Of a stretch of DNA of 64,000 nucleotides, positions 55,697 to 63,934 are shown one piece after another. Every line of letters begins with the position of its first letter. The stretch's first letter is position 1. The stretch comes from an uncultured Draconibacterium sp. (GTDB lineage: Bacteria; Bacteroidota; Bacteroidia; Bacteroidales; Prolixibacteraceae), in assembly GCA_947492175.1 (NCBI GenBank), contig CANLMQ010000027.1, positions 12,715 through 76,714 on the forward strand, read 5' to 3'. A program made the translations under genes and the position numbers. The notes under the pieces are model-generated. The model was not told where the DNA came from and did no database searches. It saw only the letters and a list, made by a program, of their open reading frames with translations.

Positions 55697-56209
55697 AATA
55701 GCTAATATAAGCGCAGTTTTTTGATCGCGCGCTAGATCAGGTCCGCAATATTTCATCAGAAGTTAATTGGCAAAAAGAACATTAGAAAAACTCTGGATGT
55801 TCAACAATGAGAAGGATTCAGGAGATGTTGGGGGAGTCTGATGATGGATCTAAAATTGAAATGTTAATCGGCAACTTGACCGATAAGAACAGTCACCCTC
55901 GTCCGTTTTCAGGTTTTTGGTAGACCAGTAATTCTCAAAAGGACTGCTTCAAAATTCATCTGGTGTATAGCTAATATACTAATTTATAGCAGGATGACCA
56001 AGGAAAATTGTGATATTAATTGACACATTATGAGTGATTTAAGAGGTTTTTGCCAGTTAACATTTACATCCGGAAGAAGGGGGATGTGGACTGTTCTTCA
56101 GAATTCCTCTTGAGGATCTTGAAATTGAATGTTGATTGGCAATTCAATACAAAGTTGATTATTATTCCGGTTATGTCTTGTCGAGAAGAATCAAAATTAA
56201 TGGGATAAT

Positions 56210-56271
56210 ATATAAATCTATCAACTTTATAAAAACGAATATCTTCAAATATAAAGTTATTAAGTTTATAA
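56210..56271. repeat. 23-nt palindrome family, site 3 (two copies)
   Basis: Copies at 56210-56232 (ATATAAATCTA-T-CAACTTTATAA) and 56249-56271 (ATATAAAGTTA-T-TAAGTTTATAA). The site lies at the left border of module 2. Confidence 0.65.
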
Positions 56272-56385
56272 GGGGAATCGGTTACGATCCCTTCTCCCCT
56301 CATGGGATTCCCCACTACCGGGTCCCCGTATCCCCTCTCCCCATATACATAACCTATCATATCAAAAGGGGTTACAATCCCGTTT
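56272..56385. other. GC-rich structured stretch, possible RNA or leader
   Basis: GGGGAATC (56272-56279) pairs with GATTCCCC (56306-56313). GGTTACGATCCC and GGTTACAATCCC occur at about 56279 and 56365. The composition contrasts with the AT-rich surroundings. No known RNA family is recognised. Confidence 0.35.
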
Positions 56386-56682
56386 GAAAAATGCAGACCA
56401 TTTTTGGCGAAAATCTGAGATGTCTGAAAAAAGTCAAATTTTTAAAATTTTTTGGTGGAATTTTTTAGTGAAATATAGGTTGTGTCTTTCTTTAAAAATA
56501 AATACCATTTTTAGATTTATTAAATAGACATTTTAGTTGAATTATCCTTTCAAAATATTAATTTTAGTTTTCTTTGAATTTACCTTTCTCAAATACATAA
56601 AATTTGATTTTAAGTATAAGAAAGAATTACATTCCAACTTATTTGAAAAGTTGAAAAAATAGATTTAATTTTTGCTTAATTC

Positions 56683-57702
56683 ATGCAGTGGGATAAAATA
56701 CAAATTAGAACAGAAAATGGAGAAGAAGTTGATGCTCAGGCTCCGATAATAATATCTGCAAGTCGGTCTACTGATATCCCTGCATTTTATTCAGATTGGT
56801 TTTTACACCGATTAAAGGAAGGATATGTAAAATGGATAAATCCGTTTAATAGAGTTCCGCTTTATGTATCCTTTAAAAAGACACGATTGGTTGTGTTTTG
56901 GTCTAAAAATCCTAACCCAATTATAAAACATCTTGACGTAATAAAAGGAATTATTCCGAATTTCTATTTCCAATTTACTTTGAATGATTATGATGCAGAA
57001 AAATTAGAGCCTAACGTTCCAGATATTCAATCAAGGATAGAAACTTTCATACAGTTATCTGAGAAAATTGGGAAAGAAAAAATTATCTGGCGCTTTGATC
57101 CTTTGATTTTGACAGATAAAATCGGTGTTGATGATTTACTTAGGAAAACGGAGTTTATTGGAGACCAATTAAAAGCGTACACGGACAAATTAGTTTTTAG
57201 TTTTGTTGATATAAAAAATTATAGAAAAGTTCAAAATAATCTCAAAAATAGTTCTATCAGATACAATGAGTTCAATGAAAGGACAATGAATGAATTTGCT
57301 CAAGGATTAAAAGAACTAAATAAGAAATGGAATTTTGATCTTGGTACTTGTGCTGAAAAAATTCCTCTTGAAAAATATGGAATAAATCATAATAAGTGCA
57401 TTGATGATGATTTGATTGTGAACTTATTTTCAGAGGACAGGACTTTAATGGATTTTCTCGGAATAAAAATTGCTACGCCAGATATTTTTAACCCAACATC
57501 AAGAATTGAAAAAACTAAAAAACTTAAAGACAAAGGACAAAGAGAACTATGTGGATGTATTTTCAGTAAAGATATTGGAGAATATAATACCTGTCCCCAT
57601 ATGTGCGAATACTGTTATGCTAATACTTCGAAGGAAATGGCTTTGAAAAATTGGAAACAACATAAGGTTAACCCAAATTGTGAAATGATAAAAGGAGAAT
57701 AA
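56683..57702 (+). CDS. DUF1848 family protein with a C-terminal CX3CX2C cluster
   Basis: A 339-residue protein, first of the module 2 operon. ISASRSTDIPAFYSDWFLHRL, VVFWSKNPNPI, FYFQFTLNDYD and IIWRFDPLIL follow the DUF1848 pattern. The end has CGCIFSKDIGEYNTCPHMCEYC, in which CPHMCEYC (about residues 304-311) equals the radical-SAM CX3CX2C motif but lies at the C-terminus rather than the N-terminus. DUF1848 proteins are presumed iron-sulfur enzymes related to spore photoproduct lyase; the reaction is unknown. It is 4 nt from the helicase gene. Confidence 0.8.
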   Translation: MQWDKIQIRTENGEEVDAQAPIIISASRSTDIPAFYSDWFLHRLKEGYVKWINPFNRVPLYVSFKKTRLVVFWSKNPNPIIKHLDVIKGIIPNFYFQFTLNDYDAEKLEPNVPDIQSRIETFIQLSEKIGKEKIIWRFDPLILTDKIGVDDLLRKTEFIGDQLKAYTDKLVFSFVDIKNYRKVQNNLKNSSIRYNEFNERTMNEFAQGLKELNKKWNFDLGTCAEKIPLEKYGINHNKCIDDDLIVNLFSEDRTLMDFLGIKIATPDIFNPTSRIEKTKKLKDKGQRELCGCIFSKDIGEYNTCPHMCEYCYANTSKEMALKNWKQHKVNPNCEMIKGE

Positions 57703-57706
57703 ATTA

Positions 57707-58852
57707 ATGGCTGATTATTATTTTAACTTCCCACCACAAGACCAATTGACAATATCTCAACAAAGTGCTGTAAATGCGACTAATCCTATTGCTTTGTCAG
57801 GTGGACCCGGAACTGGTAAAAGTTTTGTTTCGTTATGGCGACACATAATAAATCATAAAAAGGAAACCCCTGTAAAAAGCCAATTGTTGACATTTACAAC
57901 TTCCTTAGCATATTATTTGAAAACAATTAGTTCAAAAGCAATTAGTTCAAACCCAAATGATGAACATGAAGTATCAATTTACGAAAAATACTGTGATTCT
58001 ACACAGAATTGGTACTATAAACATGCAATCAAAAGAGCAGAGATAATTGTTGACGAAGCACAAGATATGCCATTGGATTTTTATAAAAATAGATTAAATA
58101 AGTATGCTTCAAGAATTTCTTATGGAGCAGATGACAAGCAAATTCTTAAATCCAGAGCTAAGAATGAAGATGGTACGTTTAATTTAGATGTTTGTTCTCC
58201 TGAAAAAGAGTTACAAAAACTATTTAGAAATAGAGTTTATACTTTGGATGAAAACTTTCGTAATACTAAGCGTATTCTGGAATTTGCAAACAGAGTATTC
58301 AAGAATGCTTTTGTTCCAAAAGAAGAAATTAACTCATGTCGTGAATTAGGAGAAATACCTAGTCTTCTAATAACACAAGGAGACACACAAAAACAAAATG
58401 ATACTATTAAGGATATTATTAGACAGTTCCATACTGACGATCATAATATCGGGATACTAGCACCTTTGGCAAATGTCCCTTGGCGAGATGGCGAGATTTT
58501 AACGGCAAAATATTATTATAATTTACTAAAAGATGAATTTGATTGCAGTTTTTACGATTTTGGGGAACATGATGGCCATGGATTAACAAAAATGAAAAAC
58601 ATTCACATAACACCTTTTAAATCTGCAAAAGGACTTGAATTTGATACTGTTATTATTCCATGTTTTGATTATTATTCGTTTAATTTTAGAGTGATAAGCT
58701 GGAGAGATTTTTTTGTTGGAGTAACGCGTGCAAAAAGTAACTTATATTTGTTCTCTGAAAAAGATATTGCACAAATAAACTCAGTTGTCGATCCACAAGT
58801 AATATCGGATGAAGCAGTTAGAAGTACTTATGAAGAAGACTTACCTTTTTAA
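57707..58852 (+). CDS. Compact SF1 (UvrD-like) helicase with an SSB-like acidic tail
   Basis: A 381-residue ATPase. Walker A is SGGPGTGKS (residues 31-39), IIVDEAQDM lies near residue 115 (motif II), DENFRNTKRI is motif IV-like, FKSAKGLEFDTVIIP motif V and VGVTRAKSNLYLF motif VI. It is far shorter than UvrD or PcrA and lacks most of the 1B/2B insertions. It ends TYEEDLPF, closely like the acidic tip of single-strand DNA-binding protein, which docks DNA repair enzymes. Second gene of the operon, 12 nt before the next. Confidence 0.85.
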   Translation: MADYYFNFPPQDQLTISQQSAVNATNPIALSGGPGTGKSFVSLWRHIINHKKETPVKSQLLTFTTSLAYYLKTISSKAISSNPNDEHEVSIYEKYCDSTQNWYYKHAIKRAEIIVDEAQDMPLDFYKNRLNKYASRISYGADDKQILKSRAKNEDGTFNLDVCSPEKELQKLFRNRVYTLDENFRNTKRILEFANRVFKNAFVPKEEINSCRELGEIPSLLITQGDTQKQNDTIKDIIRQFHTDDHNIGILAPLANVPWRDGEILTAKYYYNLLKDEFDCSFYDFGEHDGHGLTKMKNIHITPFKSAKGLEFDTVIIPCFDYYSFNFRVISWRDFFVGVTRAKSNLYLFSEKDIAQINSVVDPQVISDEAVRSTYEEDLPF

Positions 58853-58864
58853 TGTATAATAAAT

Positions 58865-60583
58865 ATGGAAACAATATATTATTTACCTATTAAATCAACT
58901 AGCCTAGTACATTATTTCGGGAAAGCATGTATTGTTCCGTCTAAATATTTAACGAATAAGCCAATAGATATTCAAAATAAGATTGGTGGTTCCTTAATAT
59001 TGACGAATAAAATTGCTATAACAGATTCAGATTGCAGTTTAGAACTTGTTTTTACTGAATCTGAGAAAAAAGAACTGATTAATACTACTAATGGGGTATT
59101 TCTGTATTCCAAACCACTTCCAATATCTCGCGTCAAGTCCGTTATTTTTTTTAATCAAGATATCAAAGAACAAACAATCGCAAGTTTAGAATTAAGTTCT
59201 GCATTTATACCAAATTATCTGATAAAAGTTGAAGTTGGACACAAAAAGGAAGATTTATTAATTCCTAAAAATGATAAAACAGAAATTAAAATAGATTGGT
59301 CGGAGCAAATTGAAAAATTTGATCGTTTATTGGGCGGAATGGCACTTATGCGTTTTGGTGGTGAAGATTACATGAATTACTCTGAAAATTACTTTTCCAC
59401 TCTTTCATTTTTTAATACAGTTATTAAGACTGAAGTTGAAATTTCTGGAAGACAAATAAAGAAGCTTTACCATGATGCTTTTATAGGAGCTGACAGTTTT
59501 AAATCTTTATATAAATTTTTAAATAAACCTATAACGGACAATGATGTAATTGAAATAGCTAAAAGTGAAGGACAATTAATAAAAAGGAATAATATTACAA
59601 GAATAATTGACTTGTCCATGCTCGATAAAGCAACTTACATTGTCGCAGTATTAAACACTTATGGAGTTAGCTCTGAAGCTAGAAAGAAGAAGGTCGATGG
59701 ATTAATATTGTCAAACTTTAAATCAGATTTAAAACAAGATAAAGCAGAGGTATTATCCCTTTGTTACGGTTTAAATAGAGGATATTCTGCTTTTAACAAT
59801 AAGTATAGATCCGGAAATATAGTAAAGGACGTAAAGTTCAAACTTGATAGTCAATTGGACTATTATACAATTGAAAGTTTATATCAATTTGCATTTAACA
59901 AAACGACTAGCGGAGAATTTTCTTATTTGGATAAATGGTGTAAAATTCGACATGATACACAAATATTCAGTAAGAATGAATTTATGATTCTTGATGTCAA
60001 AGTTATTGGTAAAAAGAAACCGAAAGTTGGCAGTAAAGAATATTTAGAAGAGTTAATGAAAACGGTTACGGAAAAAATCAAAAATGTGTTATTTGGAACC
60101 CACACAATTAGTGATGTTATTTCCGAACTTGTATTTAATGTTTCTAATGATAAGGAAGATGAATTGCAGGAAAAATTTATTGAGCAAAATGAAATTATTA
60201 CAAAAAATGTTCAATTACAATTATCCAAAGTAGATAAAATACTTTTTGATAGAATTGATAAGAACGGGGATGGTATACTTGATTCAGAAGAGATTGCTGA
60301 ATTTTTAAAAGAATTGAAATTATCAAAATCATCGATTAAGGTACTTCCAAAGAGCAATGACTTGCAAAAATCTAATGATGCGCAAAAAGAAACAGTCAAT
60401 TCTGATTTCGATTTGATTATAGATAAAGTATTAAAATTAAAAAAGATGACAGCGACAGAATTCAAAAAAGTTGCTAAGTATCATGACGTTAAAATAGATA
60501 AAGGCTATAAAGATAAAGATGATAGAGATGAAATAATTAAAAGAATTTTAAAAAAATCAACTTTTGAAATTCCCTTCAATTAA
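58865..60583 (+). CDS. Unrecognised 572-residue protein with an EF-hand loop
   Basis: The first 440 residues are without a known family. Near residue 463 DRIDKNGDGILDSEEIAEFL is a canonical calcium-binding EF-hand loop (D-x-N-x-D-x-I-x-D-x-x-E). The last 50 residues (MTATEFKKVAKYHDVKI, DDRDEIIKRIL) look like a SAP-type DNA-binding helix pair, and the final residues are FEIPFN. Intracellular bacterial proteins with one canonical EF-hand in a putative defence operon are unusual. It is the third gene and probably the structural core, but no function is proposed. Confidence 0.6.
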   Translation: METIYYLPIKSTSLVHYFGKACIVPSKYLTNKPIDIQNKIGGSLILTNKIAITDSDCSLELVFTESEKKELINTTNGVFLYSKPLPISRVKSVIFFNQDIKEQTIASLELSSAFIPNYLIKVEVGHKKEDLLIPKNDKTEIKIDWSEQIEKFDRLLGGMALMRFGGEDYMNYSENYFSTLSFFNTVIKTEVEISGRQIKKLYHDAFIGADSFKSLYKFLNKPITDNDVIEIAKSEGQLIKRNNITRIIDLSMLDKATYIVAVLNTYGVSSEARKKKVDGLILSNFKSDLKQDKAEVLSLCYGLNRGYSAFNNKYRSGNIVKDVKFKLDSQLDYYTIESLYQFAFNKTTSGEFSYLDKWCKIRHDTQIFSKNEFMILDVKVIGKKKPKVGSKEYLEELMKTVTEKIKNVLFGTHTISDVISELVFNVSNDKEDELQEKFIEQNEIITKNVQLQLSKVDKILFDRIDKNGDGILDSEEIAEFLKELKLSKSSIKVLPKSNDLQKSNDAQKETVNSDFDLIIDKVLKLKKMTATEFKKVAKYHDVKIDKGYKDKDDRDEIIKRILKKSTFEIPFN

Positions 60584-60596
60584 CACCTGAAGTTTT

Positions 60597-62153
60597 ATGT
60601 CGTTATTTGACCAAATTTATGATATATCAGTAGATTCAAATGAATTAGATTTTTTTCTTGAAGAAAATATTGAGGTTATTAACGACTTTGCAAATTCTGA
60701 TTACAATACTGTTGCAGAGAGTAGTCATTCTTTGAGAAAATTTATTCTTTTAAAAAATGAGATAATTGAAAATCTTGATTTTTCAAAAACATATAATAAA
60801 GCATTTGTTTCTTTACTCATTGAGATATGTGAACGTTTAGGTAGTCGTTCTTCAATAATTCGTCTTTATGAAATTTATGAAAAAAATGATATATATATCG
60901 GTCAGAGATTAAACGCGGTTCTTCTTTATTTAGTAAATGTTTCAGATAATAATGAGTTTGAAAAACGCTTTAGCACAATTTGCGAAAAGTTTGAATTTTC
61001 ATTTTTGAATGAAGAAGATAGTAAAGATAAGCCAGTTGCCTCATTTCTTAATTTCTATTCATATGTAATTATAAATACTCAGCCCTTCATCGATTTTGCA
61101 GTAAAATTGAAGAAAAATATAGAAAATGTAATTGAGCAGAATACTTATAGTTTTCTTCAGCATATTTCTTTAAATGAAGCTTTAGCAGTTTCTTTCGAAA
61201 ATATTGACGAAGCATTCAATACACTTCAACTAATAATAGATAAACTATTAGGTAAGAAAAAAGCTTTTGAAGATGAGTACTATGAGGATAATATTCTAAT
61301 TGAACAAGGAACTTTATATTGTGAAGACCTAAAGAACACTTCGTTCTCTTTTCAGAATATTCGGCAATTAGCAGTCAACAAAATTAGACAAATTGAAAAT
61401 AGAACGGAAATATTTGATTCTCTTGGAAGAGGAGTGCCAATTCTTAAAGAAGAAGAACAATTATATGCATATCTGTATAAGTTTGGAAATGCGCATAATG
61501 CAAAAATACTTTCTGCTTTTGAGAAAATAGAATTTACCAAAATAATCGATCCTGTTGAAGTAATTGATTGGGGATGTGGACAAGGGTTAGCATCATTAAG
61601 TTTGTTGGAGTATATTGATAACAATAATCTTAGTATTCAGCTTAAAAAAGTAATATTGATTGAACCTTCTGAATTGGCTTTAAAACGAGCAGGATTACAC
61701 TTACATCATTATAAAGAGAATATCCCATTAAAATCAATTAGTAAAGATTTAAATTCTTTGGAATTATCCGATATTAATACAGAGTTAAATACCATAAAAA
61801 TTCATTTATTTTCTAACATCCTTGATATCGAAGCTTTTTCAATGAGTTCATTAATTGAAATTGTTACAAAATCTCAGAAAGGGAAAAATTATTTTATTTG
61901 TGTTAGTCCATATATTACTGATACAAAAGCTGACCGGATTGATCGTTTTAAAAGATACTTTGAAAAAAATTTTGACACATTTCGATTATTCGCTTCAGAA
62001 CAAAACACAGGAGATCTCGCTGATGACTACTGGAATTGCAATAACAATTACAATGGGAATTTTGATGGATACTATTGCCCACATCCACATCCTAATTGTG
62101 GATGTGATAAAAAATGGACAAGAATTGTTAGAATTTTTAAAGTAGATATGTGA
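60597..62153 (+). CDS. Methyltransferase-like protein with a cysteine/histidine-rich tail
   Basis: A 518-residue protein. The N-terminal 300 residues are helical and unfamiliar. VIDWGCGQGLASLSLLEYI (Asp324) is a class I methyltransferase motif I, and VILIEPSELALKRAG is motif II with the acidic residue that binds the SAM ribose. The C-terminal tail YYCPHPHPNCGCDKKW could bind zinc or an iron-sulfur cluster. Substrate unknown; the target may be RNA, DNA or protein. Fourth gene, 13 nt after the EF-hand gene and 15 nt before the next. Confidence 0.65.
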   Translation: MSLFDQIYDISVDSNELDFFLEENIEVINDFANSDYNTVAESSHSLRKFILLKNEIIENLDFSKTYNKAFVSLLIEICERLGSRSSIIRLYEIYEKNDIYIGQRLNAVLLYLVNVSDNNEFEKRFSTICEKFEFSFLNEEDSKDKPVASFLNFYSYVIINTQPFIDFAVKLKKNIENVIEQNTYSFLQHISLNEALAVSFENIDEAFNTLQLIIDKLLGKKKAFEDEYYEDNILIEQGTLYCEDLKNTSFSFQNIRQLAVNKIRQIENRTEIFDSLGRGVPILKEEEQLYAYLYKFGNAHNAKILSAFEKIEFTKIIDPVEVIDWGCGQGLASLSLLEYIDNNNLSIQLKKVILIEPSELALKRAGLHLHHYKENIPLKSISKDLNSLELSDINTELNTIKIHLFSNILDIEAFSMSSLIEIVTKSQKGKNYFICVSPYITDTKADRIDRFKRYFEKNFDTFRLFASEQNTGDLADDYWNCNNNYNGNFDGYYCPHPHPNCGCDKKWTRIVRIFKVDM

Positions 62154-62168
62154 AAGTGGATTGTTGGA

Positions 62169-63371
62169 ATGAATTACTTTGATAAACATAAACTTTTTAA
62201 TGAATTCCTATCCAAATGGAGTAAAGAATTTAATCAAATACCAAACATTGTTAAATACATTTCAACTTATTTAAAATTAGCAAACAAATTCATATGTCAT
62301 AGCATAAATAATACCCCCAAAAGAATCAAAAATTCACAACTGGAATGGGTCTCATTAGTTTCACAATTTGACCACCCATTAGAAAAAGAGTTTTTTAAAC
62401 CGTATTGGGTTCCTTTAAAAAGCGATAGTTATGATTTGTTTATTGATTTATCGTCAAAAACGTTCACACTTTTTCAGGTGCATTATTTCCCATTTGAACC
62501 TTATCAATGGTATAAGAAGATATGGTTTGAGGACATGGGGGAATTTCTAGCTTGGGCGACTGATCCAACCATTGATATTGAAAGTCAGTTAAACGAAAAT
62601 GACTTAAAAAGTAAAAGAATTGTAGATGATCTGTTTGAAAAAAGGGATGAACTTGGGTTTGCAGGAAAAATAGACAATCGTGAAATTGAAAATGATGATA
62701 TCTTGGTCGAGGATGCTGAGACCGAAGTTCAAATTAACGATGATTTGGTAATGGTTTCAGGAGTAACTTCCATGATAGTTGGATTACTTCCTGAAGACCT
62801 AAAAGTAAAATTGGATTCTTTTGACTATGAGAAGGAATCAGAATTTAAACCAAAGGTGACCAGTATAAAATCCTTTGTTTATTTTCTTCATAAATTAGGA
62901 TTCGGAGTTAGTCAGGAATATAGTTTGTCATTAGAACCAATTGAAACCGGTTATGTGAAATTTGAAAACGGAGTATTTACAATTCAACATCAGGATAAAT
63001 CAATCTTGAAGGACTTTATTAAAAAATGTGAGTTTATTCGTAATAGAAAAAAACCTTCAGAAAAACCTTTATATAAATATTTTTGTGCAGGTTATCCCAG
63101 TGGAGAAGTCGAATTTATACCTAATGCTGCAAAAGAACTTGGGATTAATATAAAAATTGAATATCACGGATGTATTGTCCGAACTCTTTATTCAGATGAA
63201 CATGGTTTGACAATAACAGATGTTCAAGTTAAAGCAGCGGAGATTGAAGAAGAAAATAAACATGCTATTTTGTTTTACAATGATTCAATAGGTAAAGATT
63301 GGCTGAAGAAATTAAGAAATCGAGCTATTGAATTATTTGAGAATAGAGTAGATGATGGTTTGCCATTTTAA
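62169..63371 (+). CDS. Unrecognised 400-residue protein ending in an SSB-like tail
   Basis: The last gene of module 2. There are no recognised domains. The N-terminal third is aromatic-rich (YFPFEPYQWYKKIWFEDM), the middle is acidic (VEDAETEVQINDD), and the C-terminal third has a conserved-looking KYFCAGYPSGEVEFIPNAA. The final residues RVDDGLPF match the acidic tip of single-strand DNA-binding protein, as does the helicase tail in the same operon. It may be a DNA-associated adaptor or effector (inference). Confidence 0.6.
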   Translation: MNYFDKHKLFNEFLSKWSKEFNQIPNIVKYISTYLKLANKFICHSINNTPKRIKNSQLEWVSLVSQFDHPLEKEFFKPYWVPLKSDSYDLFIDLSSKTFTLFQVHYFPFEPYQWYKKIWFEDMGEFLAWATDPTIDIESQLNENDLKSKRIVDDLFEKRDELGFAGKIDNREIENDDILVEDAETEVQINDDLVMVSGVTSMIVGLLPEDLKVKLDSFDYEKESEFKPKVTSIKSFVYFLHKLGFGVSQEYSLSLEPIETGYVKFENGVFTIQHQDKSILKDFIKKCEFIRNRKKPSEKPLYKYFCAGYPSGEVEFIPNAAKELGINIKIEYHGCIVRTLYSDEHGLTITDVQVKAAEIEEENKHAILFYNDSIGKDWLKKLRNRAIELFENRVDDGLPF

Positions 63372-63442
63372 CCAGTTGTAAATTCATTTAAGAATTATTC
63401 GTTAAAAATAAACAATGACACAACCTTCGATTAAACACCAAA

Positions 63443-63465
63443 ATATAAATCTATTAACTTTATAA
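63443..63465. repeat. 23-nt palindrome family, site 4
   Basis: ATATAAATCTA-T-TAACTTTATAA, 71 nt after the last gene of module 2. Same family as the sites at 34059, 49642 and 56210. Confidence 0.65.
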
Positions 63466-63586
63466 TTTCACAATCCTTTCCATAAAGAAAATTTGAGATT
63501 CTAAATCACATTTTAAATCTCGGGTTGTGTTGGTGGGTGTTATTATCGGTTGTGTGGATTTATCAATAAGTTGTACATTAACCTAC

Positions 63587-63608
63587 TGTGTAGTTTTACT
63601 GTGTAGTT
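63587..63608 (+). repeat. Right pair of candidate integrase arm sites
   Basis: TGTGTAGTT at 63587-63595 and 63600-63608, starts 13 bp apart, same orientation and spacing as the pair at 26459 and 26472 beside the other end. Confidence 0.65.
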
Positions 63609-63687
63609 TTATTAAATACTATTGAATTATTTTAATCATTTAATTTGCATCTATCTGATAATCTAGACTATAACACCCGTATTTTAA

Positions 63688-63732
<45 letters not shown>

Positions 63733-63741
63733 CTGATTTTC

Positions 63742-63778
63742 AAAGAGTTACAAAATATTTTGTAACTCTTTTTTGTTT
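63742..63778 (+). terminator. Terminator after the displaced tRNA 3' half
   Basis: AAAGAGTTACAAAAT is a perfect inverted repeat with ATTTTGTAACTCTTT (63742-63771) and runs into T residues. It is related to the terminator after the intact tRNA at 26420. Confidence 0.85.
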
Positions 63779-63934
63779 TTATACATACCAGATACATACA
63801 AAATCATAGTTAAAAGGAAAAGATTCGTCAATAAAAAGAATTGCAAAAGTTGGTGAATTATATTAGCATTGTTGGAAAAGAAAAATACAAATGCAATTAT
63901 CATAACCATTTAGCCATCGATTATGAATTGGCTA

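Larger units (their letters stand above)
55697..56682. other. Long intergenic region before module 2
   Basis: About 985 bases. It holds imperfect direct repeats GGATCT...TTGAA...TGTTRATYGGCAAYTT at 55846-55876 and 56114-56143, palindrome site 3 (56210-56271), and a locally GC-rich stretch (56272-56385) with stem GGGGAATC / GATTCCCC. A 98-codon minus-strand frame across it is not protein-like. The last 250 bases are very AT-rich and precede the first gene of module 2. Confidence 0.5.
63372..63687. other. Right end of the island, non-coding
   Basis: About 315 bases with palindrome site 4 (63443-63465) and the right arm-site pair (63587-63608). No gene or terminator is obvious after module 2. 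Confidence 0.5.

Noticed and set aside
56064..56360. 98-residue minus-strand frame before module 2
   Set aside because: It spans the palindrome site and GC-rich hairpin, with a non-protein-like sequence and no neighbours in that direction.
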